Origin: Acididesulfobacillus acetoxydans
Lineage (GTDB): Bacteria; Bacillota; Desulfitobacteriia; Desulfitobacteriales; Desulfitobacteriaceae
Direction: 5' to 3' (one strand)
Length of the DNA stretch: 53,183 nucleotides
Assembly: GCF_900016645.1 (NCBI RefSeq)
Contig: NZ_CDGJ01000095.1
Part shown: in pieces, positions 16,241 to 23,957 of the stretch
Position numbering within the stretch: the stretch's first letter is position 1
Layout of the letters: each line of letters opens with the position of its first letter
The notes under the pieces: model-generated
The model's input: the letters and a program-made list of their open reading frames with translations, nothing else
Told to the model about the DNA's origin: nothing
Database searches by the model: none
Made by a program: the position numbers and the translations under genes

Positions 16241-17815
16241 TTACCTCGCAATCACGATCTGAGGGGAAACCCTGAGCACAGTGCCCGTGATACCGGCATG
16301 AAGGCGGCTGCCCAATTGTCCCTCCGGAACCTCGGCCACCACTTGACCCATCTCTACTTTGGCCCCCGGCTGAACGACAGGATAGCAGGGAGCCCCCGCG
16401 TGCTGCTTCAATTCCAGGATGACCTGGGTCGGTTCGCCGGGTGCATCCATTAAAGGAGCCGGCCTGTGATAATTATCCAACCCCAGGCGGGAGATTAAAC
16501 GCTTCACAGGAACCTTCCGCTCCGACCTTGAGGCTCTGGGACGGCCTTCCCCTCCCACTACCGGGCGAAAGCCTTGTTGCGCCAGTTCGCGCTTTACAGC
16601 CTGGTTGATCAAACGGGGAGAGATATCCATGGGACAGGCGTAATTATCACAAACTCCGCATTCTGAACAGTACTGGGCTCCCGTGACCCCGCGAGCGTCT
16701 GTGCTGACATTGTGCACGAGGCTGCGCATGACCCGATGGGGTTCAATCGTATGTCCCAGCAGATATCTGGGACAGAGGTCAGTGCAAGCAAAACACTGGC
16801 AACAGACCGACATGGCCCGCTTCAGGGCAATTCCCGTGGGAATCTCTTTGTGGCGCCAGAGCGGATGATTCGCGGGAAGTACCAATAATCCCTTAGTCGT
16901 TTTGCTAATTCCCTGATTCAGATTCCGCACCTCGCGCCCCATCATGGGACCCCCGTCCAGCACCCGGTATTTGCCTGCCCTGCTCCCTCCGGCCATAGCC
17001 AGGAGCTCAGCCACCGGGGTCCCGACCGGAACGCAAACGGTGAGCGGATTCGCCACGGCCCCGACCACGCTGACATATTTATGCGTCACTGACTGACCGG
17101 CCAAGGCTTTCCCGATGTTCAGAAGGGTTTCCACGTTGAGCACGATCACGCCCACGTGCAAGGGAATTCCCCCCTGAGGCACCACCCGGCCCAAAACTTC
17201 ATAGACCAAGACCTGCTCATCCCCAGCCGGGTAAAAATCTTCTAATGGACAGACCGCTAAACGACCCCGTCCCACCCGGGAACAACTTTCTCCGGTCGTA
17301 AGATAACCTGTCCCTGCTGAGGACCGACTGCCTTTAGGTACGAGGTAACCCTCCCCGGCAGGGGAACGACCTTCTCCGGATGTGCAGTGGCCTTCAGCGG
17401 ATGCCGCATGATTGTCCGCAGGCAGGGAATGACCCTCTTTGGACGCGAAATGACTGCCTTCGGCCGGGGAATAACCCTCCCCAACTGCAGAGTGACGGCC
17501 CGCGCATAGGGAATGGTCTCTTCCGGTAAGTGCCCCTTCCAGTGCAACCCGGGCCGCCTTGTACTTGGCTTTCAGCGCCAGGATCCCTTGGCCGGCCCCA
17601 GTCGACTCCACGATCGAGGCGAGGGTGTCAACAAGTACCGGAGCCTCCCGCTCGAGCAACTGTTGGTCTACCTGCAGCAAGGGTTCGCACTCAGCCCCGT
17701 TGACAAGCACGGTGTCGCAGCGGTTATTGAGCTTAACATGAGTCGGAAAACCGCCGCCCCCAGCCCCGACGACCCCGGCGGCCTGAACCTTGGCTGCCAA
17801 TTCGGCTAAATCCAT
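16241..17815 (-). CDS. pduS: PduS-like Fe-S flavoprotein (RnfC-related), with repeat insertion
   Basis: The protein is thought to oxidise NADH inside or at a BMC shell and pass electrons on. It has the glycine-rich N-terminal VVGAGGGGFPTHVKL (residues 15-29), ECEPLLQVDQ, the NADH/FMN region DFYPAGDEQVLVYEVLGR, an SLBB domain (VVGAVANPLTVCVPVGTPV), two 4Fe-4S motifs (CCQCFACTDLCP near residue 339; CSECGVCDNYACP near residue 385) and a C-terminal barrel-sandwich-like end. Start ATG has AGGAG upstream. At 524 residues it is longer than PduS (about 450) because residues 101-184 are twelve 7-residue repeats of form xSxxxEG inserted before DFYPAGDEQ. It should partner the PduT-like shell protein. 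Confidence 0.85.
   Translation of the reverse strand: MDLAELAAKVQAAGVVGAGGGGFPTHVKLNNRCDTVLVNGAECEPLLQVDQQLLEREAPVLVDTLASIVESTGAGQGILALKAKYKAARVALEGALTGRDHSLCAGRHSAVGEGYSPAEGSHFASKEGHSLPADNHAASAEGHCTSGEGRSPAGEGYLVPKGSRSSAGTGYLTTGESCSRVGRGRLAVCPLEDFYPAGDEQVLVYEVLGRVVPQGGIPLHVGVIVLNVETLLNIGKALAGQSVTHKYVSVVGAVANPLTVCVPVGTPVAELLAMAGGSRAGKYRVLDGGPMMGREVRNLNQGISKTTKGLLVLPANHPLWRHKEIPTGIALKRAMSVCCQCFACTDLCPRYLLGHTIEPHRVMRSLVHNVSTDARGVTGAQYCSECGVCDNYACPMDISPRLINQAVKRELAQQGFRPVVGGEGRPRASRSERKVPVKRLISRLGLDNYHRPAPLMDAPGEPTQVILELKQHAGAPCYPVVQPGAKVEMGQVVAEVPEGQLGSRLHAGITGTVLRVSPQIVIAR
17264..17515 (-). repeat. In-frame 21-bp repeat array inside the pduS-like gene
   Basis: Twelve heptapeptide units (for example HSAVGEG, YSPAEGS, HFASKEG, HAASAEG, RSPAGEG) encoded by degenerate 21-base repeats, total 252 bp. 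They replace a short linker between the N-terminal domain and DFYPAGDEQ and keep the frame open. The segment is rich in Gly, Ser, Ala, Glu and His and probably disordered. Confidence 0.85.
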
Positions 17816-18024
17816 TTGACTTGCTCCTTTGCGAGAAACCCCCGCCAGCCCTGCGACATTTTACGTAGGAGTCCGGGTGCAACCACCCTCCGGCGTTCTC
17901 CTTCACCCAGGGGTTTTCTCCCTCACCAACGGGTTTTCTCCTTTACCCAGGTGGGTCTCGTGTCGTACGTATCGGTCGGTGTGTGGATTCTCCTCCATCC
18001 ACGCGCCCGCACCTTTCTGACCGG
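17816..18024. other. Gap with degenerate short repeats
   Basis: Between the aldehyde dehydrogenase and PduS-like genes. Words such as TTTTCTCC(C/T)T and ACCCAGG recur at about 21-23-base spacing (17,905-17,960). No gene or terminator recognised. Confidence 0.5.
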
Positions 18025-19482
18025 CTAGACGAACCTAAATGCCCGGCGTCCGATCGCTAGTCTCCGCTCACGCGTGTAAGTCCGCGGAGTTGCCACCCCT
18101 TCACCCGTCGGACTGGCAATGGTATGGGAGTACACTCCCTCTCCTTCCACAGCCAACCCAGCCGAGGAGGGAGCGTTCGCCACCACAAAAGTGGTATCCA
18201 TCGCCCGGGCATAGCGGGTGATGTGGTCCAGGTTCTGAGAATGAATCATGGCCGTGTGCCCGAAGCCCTGTTCCGCTTCCAGCGCCAGTTTCAAAGCTGC
18301 TTCGAAATTCGGCACCCGTACCAACGGCAGAATCGGCATCATTTGCTCGATTTTCACCAGGGGGTGAGATTTCGGCACCTCCATGATAATCGTTCGTATC
18401 TCGTCACCGGCTTCGATCCCCAGTTCCCTAAGAATGAAGCTGGCGTTTTGACCCACGTATTTGCGGTTGACTTCACCATTCTTGGTCACCAGAGACGTCA
18501 GCCTGTCAATGTCCTTGCCCGCCAGCCGGTAGGTAGGCTGTTTCTCCAATTCCGCCAACAAGCGGTCAGCTTTGCAATCCACGGCAATGATTTCTTTTTC
18601 AGCAATACATAAAAGATTATTATCAAAAGAATGCCCCACGACAATATCTCTCGCCGCCTGCACCGCGTCGGCCGTCTCATCCACCACAACGGGCGGATTT
18701 CCCGGTCCGGCCCCAATGGCTTTCTTGCCGCTCGATAAACTCATCTCCACCACGGCCGGTCCGCCGGTCGCGACGATGAGATCAATGCCGGGGTGCTTGA
18801 GCACAGCTTTGAGGTCGTCCATGTTGACCCCATCCAAGACCACCAGAAGATTGGCCGGACCGTCCCGCTCCACAATCGCTTGATTAAAAGCCCTCACTAC
18901 GGCCTGAGCACAACGTAAGCCGCTGGGATGAGGCAAAAAGAAGATGGAGTTGCCTCCCGCCAGCATGGAGATGGCGTGATTGATGAGACAAGCCACCGGA
19001 TGCGTGGCCGGCTCGATCGAAGCGATGACTCCATAGGGCGCCCTTTCGATCAACACCGCCCCTTTGTCCCCTGTCGCGGATTCCGTCCTTAGATCTTCGA
19101 GCCCGGGGGTGAGACGCGCCGAATTGATGTTTTTCTGGGTCTTGTCGCTCACTCTCCCCATACCCGTTTCTTCATGGGCCAGCCTTGCCCACTCTTTGGC
19201 GTGGTCGATGGCGCTCCGGCGCAAGGCGTCCAGGAACTCGGCCCGTCTTTCCAGGCTGATCTTCACAAGTTCCCGTTGCGCCTCCGTAACCGCCCGCATC
19301 GCCTGCTCAATGTCATGAAACACGCCCCACTCCCCGTTGGCCCGAATGTTCTCTCCACTGGGCTGGGCGTTTTGCCCGCCGGGCTGGGAAATTGGCAGGG
19401 AAAATGGACTTCCCGCCTGCTCCCGAATTTGCTCCAATACTTTACCTACAATGAGGGCAATTTTATCCTCGCTAATTTGCAT
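18025..19482 (-). CDS. pduP: CoA-acylating aldehyde dehydrogenase, BMC type (PduP-like)
   Basis: The enzyme oxidises an aldehyde to acyl-CoA with NAD+ within the compartment. The 485-residue protein starts with an amphipathic helix (ISEDKIALIVGKVLEQIREQ) followed by a Gly/Pro/Gln-rich linker, the form of a BMC encapsulation peptide. The catalytic core has SFDNNLLCIAEKEIIAVD (nucleophilic cysteine), GGPAVVEMSLSSGKKAIG and the CoA-acylating tail TRERRLAIGRRAFRFV. It is encoded between the BMC-P and PduS-like genes. Given the aldolase, the expected substrate is L-lactaldehyde giving lactyl-CoA; propionaldehyde is the alternative but no diol dehydratase is present to make it. Confidence 0.9.
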   Translation of the reverse strand: MQISEDKIALIVGKVLEQIREQAGSPFSLPISQPGGQNAQPSGENIRANGEWGVFHDIEQAMRAVTEAQRELVKISLERRAEFLDALRRSAIDHAKEWARLAHEETGMGRVSDKTQKNINSARLTPGLEDLRTESATGDKGAVLIERAPYGVIASIEPATHPVACLINHAISMLAGGNSIFFLPHPSGLRCAQAVVRAFNQAIVERDGPANLLVVLDGVNMDDLKAVLKHPGIDLIVATGGPAVVEMSLSSGKKAIGAGPGNPPVVVDETADAVQAARDIVVGHSFDNNLLCIAEKEIIAVDCKADRLLAELEKQPTYRLAGKDIDRLTSLVTKNGEVNRKYVGQNASFILRELGIEAGDEIRTIIMEVPKSHPLVKIEQMMPILPLVRVPNFEAALKLALEAEQGFGHTAMIHSQNLDHITRYARAMDTTFVVANAPSSAGLAVEGEGVYSHTIASPTGEGVATPRTYTRERRLAIGRRAFRFV

Positions 19483-19488
19483 CGTCCA

Positions 19489-19866
19489 TCACCCTTGCTC
19501 CCTGCCCGCTATTCTTATACTGTCGACAATCCCCACGATCGCCGCATCGACGGGTGCCTCCGGGCGGGACAAAGCTTTGCGGGCAGCACTTCCCAGCGCC
19601 ACAAGCACCGTTTCCCCCACCCCGGCTCCCACCGTATCGACCGCGACGACCGCGTCAGGTGGAAACGCATTCTCAACCGGCCCACCCTGCATCGGGACAT
19701 CCTGCACTGGTATATCCGGTAGCGCCGCACCCTGTGCCAAAGAGGGATCCTGTTCCCGTGAAGAGTGTAACGGTTGGAGCACCAACAGTTTTTGACCCAC
19801 CAAGGCGTCGCTTTTTCGGGTCGCCACCACCGTCCCGATCACCCGGCCCACCATCATCTCACTCAC
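19489..19866 (-). CDS. BMC-P pentameric vertex protein (EutN/CcmL/PduN family) with loop insertion
   Basis: Family text at both ends: MMVGRVIGTVVATRKSDALVG and QKLLVLQPL at the start, VVAVDTVGAGVGETVLVALG and VDAAIVGIVDSIRI later. Pentamers of this fold cap the icosahedral corners. The protein is 125 residues against about 90-100 for the family. The extra 30 or so residues (about 34-70, DNA 19,657-19,767) lie in a surface loop and contain a small internal repeat (DIPVQ, DVPMQ). The gene overlaps the pduL stop by 4 bp and ends 6 bp before the aldehyde dehydrogenase gene, so the three are translationally linked. Confidence 0.88.
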   Translation of the reverse strand: MSEMMVGRVIGTVVATRKSDALVGQKLLVLQPLHSSREQDPSLAQGAALPDIPVQDVPMQGGPVENAFPPDAVVAVDTVGAGVGETVLVALGSAARKALSRPEAPVDAAIVGIVDSIRIAGREQG

Positions 19867-20543
19867 TCCCCGTCCGTGATTTCGACCGTGCTGCCACAGG
19901 TTAAGCCGACGGCGTTCGCGTCATCCGTATCGATGTGCATCACCAGTTTAAAGGTGTCCGCCACCCGGATTTGGACATCCCCCAGAACCGCCGGCCGCTC
20001 GCTTCGCACGCTGACCGAGACCCGCTGGTCATCCCTTAAACCCCAGGTCCGGGCCTGAACGGTGCTGATATGGATGTGCCGGTTAGCTACAATGCAACAC
20101 TCCGGCAGAGTGATCGAACCGCGCGGCCCGACCAAGGTCAGAGTCGCCGCTCCTTTCAACTGGCCGGAAGGACGCACCGGAACCTTAAGTCCCAAAGTAA
20201 TGGCATCCGTGCGGGAAATTTCCACCTGCGTACGTTTGCGCACCGGGCCTAACACCCGCACGTTGCTGAGAGAACGTAATCTGGGACCGACCAGAGTCAC
20301 TACTTCCTCCGCCGCGAACTCTCCCGGCTGATAGAGATCCCTCTGTTTATGCAAGGCATATCCCGGCCCGAAAAGGATGTCAATCTCCGGTTGCGCCAGG
20401 TGGATGTGGCGAACCGAAACGGCTACAGGTACACCCTTGGCGGCTAATGCTTGCCTTTCGACAGCCCACGCCCCGCCGGACAAAGGGTTTAAATGAGCCA
20501 GCACTTCCCGGGCAATGTATTCCACCAGGGTTGCCTGATCCAC
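19863..20543 (-). CDS. pduL: Phosphotransacylase PduL
   Basis: PduL converts acyl-CoA plus phosphate to acyl-phosphate and CoA, recycling CoA inside the shell. The 226-residue sequence has the two beta-barrel halves with the zinc-binding histidine motifs VSVRHIHLAQPEID (residues 43-56) and IVANRHIHISTVQARTWGL, and the conserved DLYQPGEFAAEE. The N-terminal 20 residues (DQATLVEYIAREVLAHL) form an amphipathic helix before a linker, consistent with an encapsulation peptide. It lies between the BMC-H genes and BMC-P. It should feed the acetate kinase encoded at 13,982. Confidence 0.93.
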   Translation of the reverse strand: MDQATLVEYIAREVLAHLNPLSGGAWAVERQALAAKGVPVAVSVRHIHLAQPEIDILFGPGYALHKQRDLYQPGEFAAEEVVTLVGPRLRSLSNVRVLGPVRKRTQVEISRTDAITLGLKVPVRPSGQLKGAATLTLVGPRGSITLPECCIVANRHIHISTVQARTWGLRDDQRVSVSVRSERPAVLGDVQIRVADTFKLVMHIDTDDANAVGLTCGSTVEITDGE

Positions 20544-20734
20544 TGCCTGTCACTCCCTTATCCATTACAGTCGCTCTTACCTAACTCACACTCTTACATA
20601 CGAACACTCTTACTCTCCATGCTCGCCCTCGCGCACACGCGCGCGCTCGTACACGCTGTCAAAAGCGAAATGTATTTGCTTCCACCTCGCACTCGCGCAC
20701 ACACGCGCCTGCTCGTACGTTCAGGGCAACATTT
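20544..20734. other. Low-complexity gap between pduL and a BMC-H gene
   Basis: CT- and CG-rich simple sequence with words such as ACACGCGCGC and CTCGTAC repeated. No gene, terminator or promoter was convincing. Confidence 0.5.
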
Positions 20735-21010
20735 TCAAGGCAGCATTTTCTCCAACTCGTTGTGCGGGCGGGGGATGACATGCGCGGAAATTACTTCTCC
20801 CAAACTTCCGGCCGCTTGCGCGCCGGCCTCAACCGCCGCTTTGATCGCGGCCACATCCCCGCGCAAGAGGACGCTCACCATACCGGAACCGATTTTTTCA
20901 TAGCCAACCAAAACGACGTCAGCTGCTTTGAGAGCAACATCGGCAGCCTGCACCGCCGCCACCAGACCTTTGGTCTCAATCATTCCCAACGCTTCACCAT
21001 TCATGCTCAC
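20735..21010 (-). CDS. BMC-H shell protein (PduA/PduJ-like)
   Basis: A single BMC domain of 91 residues: ALGMIETKGLVAAVQAADVA, VGYEKIGSGMVSVLLRGDV, AIKAAVEAGAQAA and VIPRPHNELEKMLP. The KIGSG loop lines the hexamer's central pore, as in small-molecule-conducting PduA/PduJ types. It overlaps the preceding BMC-H gene by 4 bp (ATGA), so the two tiles are made together. Confidence 0.95.
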   Translation of the reverse strand: MSMNGEALGMIETKGLVAAVQAADVALKAADVVLVGYEKIGSGMVSVLLRGDVAAIKAAVEAGAQAAGSLGEVISAHVIPRPHNELEKMLP

Positions 21011-21309
21011 TCAACTCCCTTGGCTTTGCTGGTTTTCGCCCCGCCCGGCAGCATTTTTTCCACATCGGCATGGGGTCTGGGGATGACGTGGACGGCCACC
21101 ACTTCTCCCACTTTTTGTGCGGCCTCAGCCCCGGCCTCAGTTGCGGCTTTCACAGCCCCGACCTCCCCCCGCACCATAACGGTCACTAAACCGGATCCGA
21201 TCTTTTCGGTCCCCACCAGAACCACATTGGCGGCTTTCAACATGGCGTCCGCCGCTTCGATCGAGGCTGTCAGCCCCTTGGTTTCGATCAAGCCTAAAGC
21301 ACTGCTCAT
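21007..21309 (-). CDS. BMC-H shell protein (PduA/PduJ-like)
   Basis: A second single-domain hexamer tile, 100 residues, close in text to its neighbour (ALGLIETKGLTASIEAADAM, VGTEKIGSGLVTVMVRGEV, VIPRPHADVEKMLP). It adds a C-terminal GGAKTSKAKGVE tail. The two probably arose by tandem duplication. Pore loop is again KIGSG. Confidence 0.95.
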   Translation of the reverse strand: MSSALGLIETKGLTASIEAADAMLKAANVVLVGTEKIGSGLVTVMVRGEVGAVKAATEAGAEAAQKVGEVVAVHVIPRPHADVEKMLPGGAKTSKAKGVE

Positions 21310-21409
21310 AACTATCCCGGCCTCCTCTAAAAATGTAAGTGGACTCGTAGTCGTTCGATCAACTTTGAAACTCTTCTGTCAATTCCTGGTCTGCTTATGA
21401 AAAGGCAAT

Positions 21410-21664
21410 TCAATTGCCAAAGTCCGCTGCCGGCTTGGCAATGACCCGAGAAGCGTAGACCAAGCTCAGTGCGGACGCAGCCTCCGTGGCCGCGCTCACT
21501 GCCGCCAGAGCGGCGGCCACTTCGCCGGTCAGTTTAAGGGTCACCAAGCCACCTCCCTTTGTGGGCTCGTAGCCCAAGAGCGTCACATCTGCTGCTTTCG
21601 CCGCCGCATCCGCTGCCGCCAGAGCGGCCACCAAGCCTTGTACTTCGATAATTCCCAGCGCCAT
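21410..21664 (-). CDS. BMC-H shell protein with divergent pore loop
   Basis: A BMC domain of about 84 residues from ATG 21664 (ALGIIEVQGLVAALAAADAA, YEPTKGGGLVTLKLTGEV). Compared with the two neighbouring tiles it has TKGGG in place of KIGSG at the pore, and the usual IPRPH near the C-terminus reads IAKPAADFGN. The upstream frame to 21697 (MACLGAERQAE) lacks BMC similarity and is left out. A different pore suggests a different permeant or a different position in the shell. Confidence 0.92.
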   Translation of the reverse strand: MALGIIEVQGLVAALAAADAAAKAADVTLLGYEPTKGGGLVTLKLTGEVAAALAAVSAATEAASALSLVYASRVIAKPAADFGN

Positions 21665-21798
21665 TTCTGCCTGCCTTTCTGCCCCGAGACAAGCCAACGC
21701 CGGAAAAGTCCTGACGAAGCTCCCACTCGGGTCTCTTATGTTTCCTTACAGAGCGGGAAAGGGGAAGGCCCCTGTAACTCCCCTGTAATGCCCCTGTA

Positions 21799-22650
21799 TT
21801 ACCCGCGCATTTTTGCCAGAACCGCTTGCGTCACCCGGCTGACCAGGTCACTTACCGCTGCTTCGTCGAACTCCTCTTCGGCAGCCTTTTTGGTCTCATG
21901 GTTGCTGTCACAGCCACAGCCATTCGACCCGGAGGCAGTTACCTTACCTGTGCCGGTACCATCCTTATAAGTACATTCCCCGCAATTGACACAGGTGGAG
22001 TTCTTCCCGGTCACCCCCAGTTTCTCCCGCACCTCCATGAGTTTGCCGATCTGTTGCCCACTCAGTTCCCGCTCATTGCCCAAAAGGCGGGCCGTCAGGC
22101 TGATCTTGGCGAAGATCTCCATAGACTCCATCTTGTAATAAGCGTTGAAGGCGTCGCTTCCCACGGTGAGGGCGCCGTGATTCGCCAATAGGAAGGCATC
22201 GTGGTCCTGAAGGTACTCCCGCACCGCCAAGGGGATCTCTTCTGTGGACGGAGTCCCGTAAGGGGCCAGGGGAATCGTGCCCAGGCTGATAATGATTTCC
22301 GGCAGAACATAACGATCCAGGGGTATACCGGCGACCGCAAATCCGGTAGCCGTAGGGGGATGCGCATGCACTACCGAGCGCACATCCGGCCGGTGTTTAT
22401 AGACATCCAGATGCATTTTTAACTCCGTGGAAGGCTTCAGCTTGCCTGAGAGCACCTCGCCTTTCATATTCACTTTAATAATCATGTCCGGAGTCATATA
22501 ACCCTTGCTGACCCCGGTGGGCGTAGTCAGGACCTCGTTCTCGTTCAGCCTCACACTGATGTTTCCATCATTAGATGCCACAAACCCCTGCTGGTAAATT
22601 CGTCTCCCAACTTCCACCATGTCTTGCTTAATCTGATATTCAGACACCAC
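21799..22650 (-). CDS. fucA: Class II sugar-phosphate aldolase (fuculose/rhamnulose-1-P type) with Cys-rich linker and encapsulation-like tail
   Basis: The product cleaves L-rhamnulose or L-fuculose 1-phosphate to DHAP and L-lactaldehyde using zinc. The aldolase core (residues 1-205) has ASNDGNISVRL, TPTGVSKGYM, the metal motif VVHAHPPTATGF (His-x-His) and LLANHGALTVG with the third histidine. After it comes an extension: a cysteine cluster CVNCGEC...GCGCDSN (about residues 219-248), then a linker and an amphipathic helix EEFDEAAVSDLVSRVTQAVL ending in AKMRG. Such C-terminal helices target aldolases into BMCs in clostridial and planctomycete fucose/rhamnose compartments. First gene of the operon; symbol fucA is by family, the sugar is inferred. 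Confidence 0.9.
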   Translation of the reverse strand: MVSEYQIKQDMVEVGRRIYQQGFVASNDGNISVRLNENEVLTTPTGVSKGYMTPDMIIKVNMKGEVLSGKLKPSTELKMHLDVYKHRPDVRSVVHAHPPTATGFAVAGIPLDRYVLPEIIISLGTIPLAPYGTPSTEEIPLAVREYLQDHDAFLLANHGALTVGSDAFNAYYKMESMEIFAKISLTARLLGNERELSGQQIGKLMEVREKLGVTGKNSTCVNCGECTYKDGTGTGKVTASGSNGCGCDSNHETKKAAEEEFDEAAVSDLVSRVTQAVLAKMRG

Positions 22651-23158
22651 GGCTCAAACTCCTCCTTCTTGGATCACGGTATCTCTACGATCTCTGTCTC
22701 TGCATCGATAGGATTTCATCCGCTATCCGGTCTCCGCGCCCGCTGTGTGCGCATTTTGGTTTATCGCAACCTCATTGAGTTTTCGCCGAGGCCTCAGTGC
22801 ATACGCGGGTGATTGCTGCCGGCATAGATCCCGTCGGGCGCTGATCCCGCGCGCTATCAGCTGCCGGCCATTTTTCGTGCATCACGCCTGTGCATCTTTG
22901 TTTTTCGTCCGTCTGTCTTTGGTATTTTCTTTGTTTCATCTTCGTTTCAGACATCAATGTTTGCGTTTATTATCTTACCACTCTGTCCATTCCACAAATC
23001 CAGAAATAGCGCAGTTTTCAAGCGGAGCGCCGTCCTCGTTTCGATCTCTCAGCGATACCCCTATTCTCTTAAGATAGCGTAAAATCTATCCTGGCCCTCC
23101 CCACCATCTGGCTAACGCCTGCGGCAGAAGTACCTTGCATTTCCTCCGCAAGGACAAG
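22651..23158. other. Leader/promoter region of the BMC operon
   Basis: About 500 bp without a convincing gene, upstream of the first BMC-operon gene on the minus strand. The operon promoter is expected here. A weak candidate -10 (GATAAT, minus strand, around 22,970) has no good -35. GAAAC-A-A-G words occur twice close together (about 22,930-22,955) and could be part of an operator, but this is guesswork. Confidence 0.35.
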
Positions 23159-23160
23159 TA

Positions 23161-23187
23161 AAAAGAAGCCCCAAGGGGCTTCTTTTT
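23161..23187. terminator. Bidirectional rho-independent terminator
   Basis: Perfect stem AAAAGAAGCCCC / GGGGCTTCTTTT with a 2-base loop and T-runs on both strands. It insulates the BMC operon region from the remnant genes on the right. Confidence 0.88.
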
Positions 23188-23209
23188 ACTGATTTCTTCT
23201 CACTTGCTT

Positions 23210-23425
23210 CTACTCTTTTAGCCGGCAACGGACCGGGCGCTGCCCTTCCCAGGCCAAACGCAGGCTGTTAATAGCCCGCTTAATTTCATCGATAAAAAGC
23301 CGAACCTCCAACCTCATCTTCTCTGCCTCTTCCTCACTGACAATAACAAAATCGTCATAATCAGCCTCGGACCGTTTCGTAAAGGCAATGGAAAGGATTC
23401 TGCCGGATTCGTAAAGTAAACACAT
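23210..23425 (-). pseudogene. C-terminal remnant of a HEPN-like (UPF0332-type) protein
   Basis: The 71-residue frame reads RSEADYDDFVIVSEEEAEK and then LFIDEIKRAI, like the C-terminal end of HEPN-domain proteins of the UPF0332 kind that pair with nucleotidyltransferases in toxin-antitoxin modules. The N-terminal half of such a protein (with the R-x4-6-H motif) is missing and there is no ribosome binding site. Treated as a broken gene, next to another fragment. Confidence 0.45.
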
Positions 23426-23435
23426 TGCCGAGCCG

Positions 23436-23489
23436 CCACGTTAAATAATCTCCGTAGGTGTACTTCTCCTTTGATTTAGGCAGAGGCAT
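23436..23489 (-). pseudogene. N-terminal remnant of a Uma2 (DUF820) family endonuclease-like gene
   Basis: Eighteen codons from ATG 23489 read MPLPKSKEKYTYGDYLTW, the characteristic start of Uma2-family PD-(D/E)XK proteins, after which similarity stops abruptly at about 23,436. What follows joins the HEPN-like tail in another frame. The two pieces suggest deletions that fused leftover ends. Confidence 0.45.
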
Positions 23490-23600
23490 AAAATTGACCC
23501 CTTCCAACACGCCTCCCGCCTAAGGGATCGGCAATTTTTAGCGGCTGCCGGTTCCGGCTACAGCATCCGGAAATCTTGTCCGCAACCGCCAAGGATCCGT

Positions 23601-23724
23601 CCTTTATCCAAAGCGTAAGACTCCCACTTCTACAAGCGGGAGTGGGTCCTACATACCCCGCTTCGGTGGGGGTAGACTCCCCCACCGAAGTCCCGATGTT
23701 CAGCTTAAGCTGAACGAGTTCACT
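23601..23724 (+). repeat. IS200/IS605-like dispersed repeat, copy A
   Basis: About 124 bp that begins TATCCAAAGCGTAAGACTCC, forms a hairpin (ACTCCCACTTCT / AGCGGGAGT), has a second hairpin (CTTCGGTGGGGGT / ACCCCCCACCGAAG-like) and ends with the palindrome GTTCAGCTTAAGCTGAAC plus GAGTTCAC. The same two ends recur at 40,416-40,556 and 50,652-50,937, and the right end at 52,809. No transposase is present. Confidence 0.75.
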
Positions 23725-23957
23725 TATCGGCACATTTATATTACAGCACGAGCGAGCCGTGCGCAGCCGTAAACGGTAGCCACCGAAACGTTCAGTCGGC
23801 TTCCGGCGGTGTCAGACGCTGTTCGGCCTATTGTGCCCAATTCGGCCTGCTGTGGGATTGTGCCCCTCCGGATTTGCAAATTTGTCTGATATCCCTTAAA
23901 CTGAACTCGACGCGAACCAGAATTTACTCACGAGAATCTATTTGAGGAGGGTGAAAT

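Noticed and set aside
23476..23733. 85-residue minus-strand ORF
   Set aside because: Covers dispersed repeat copy A and has no protein-like features.
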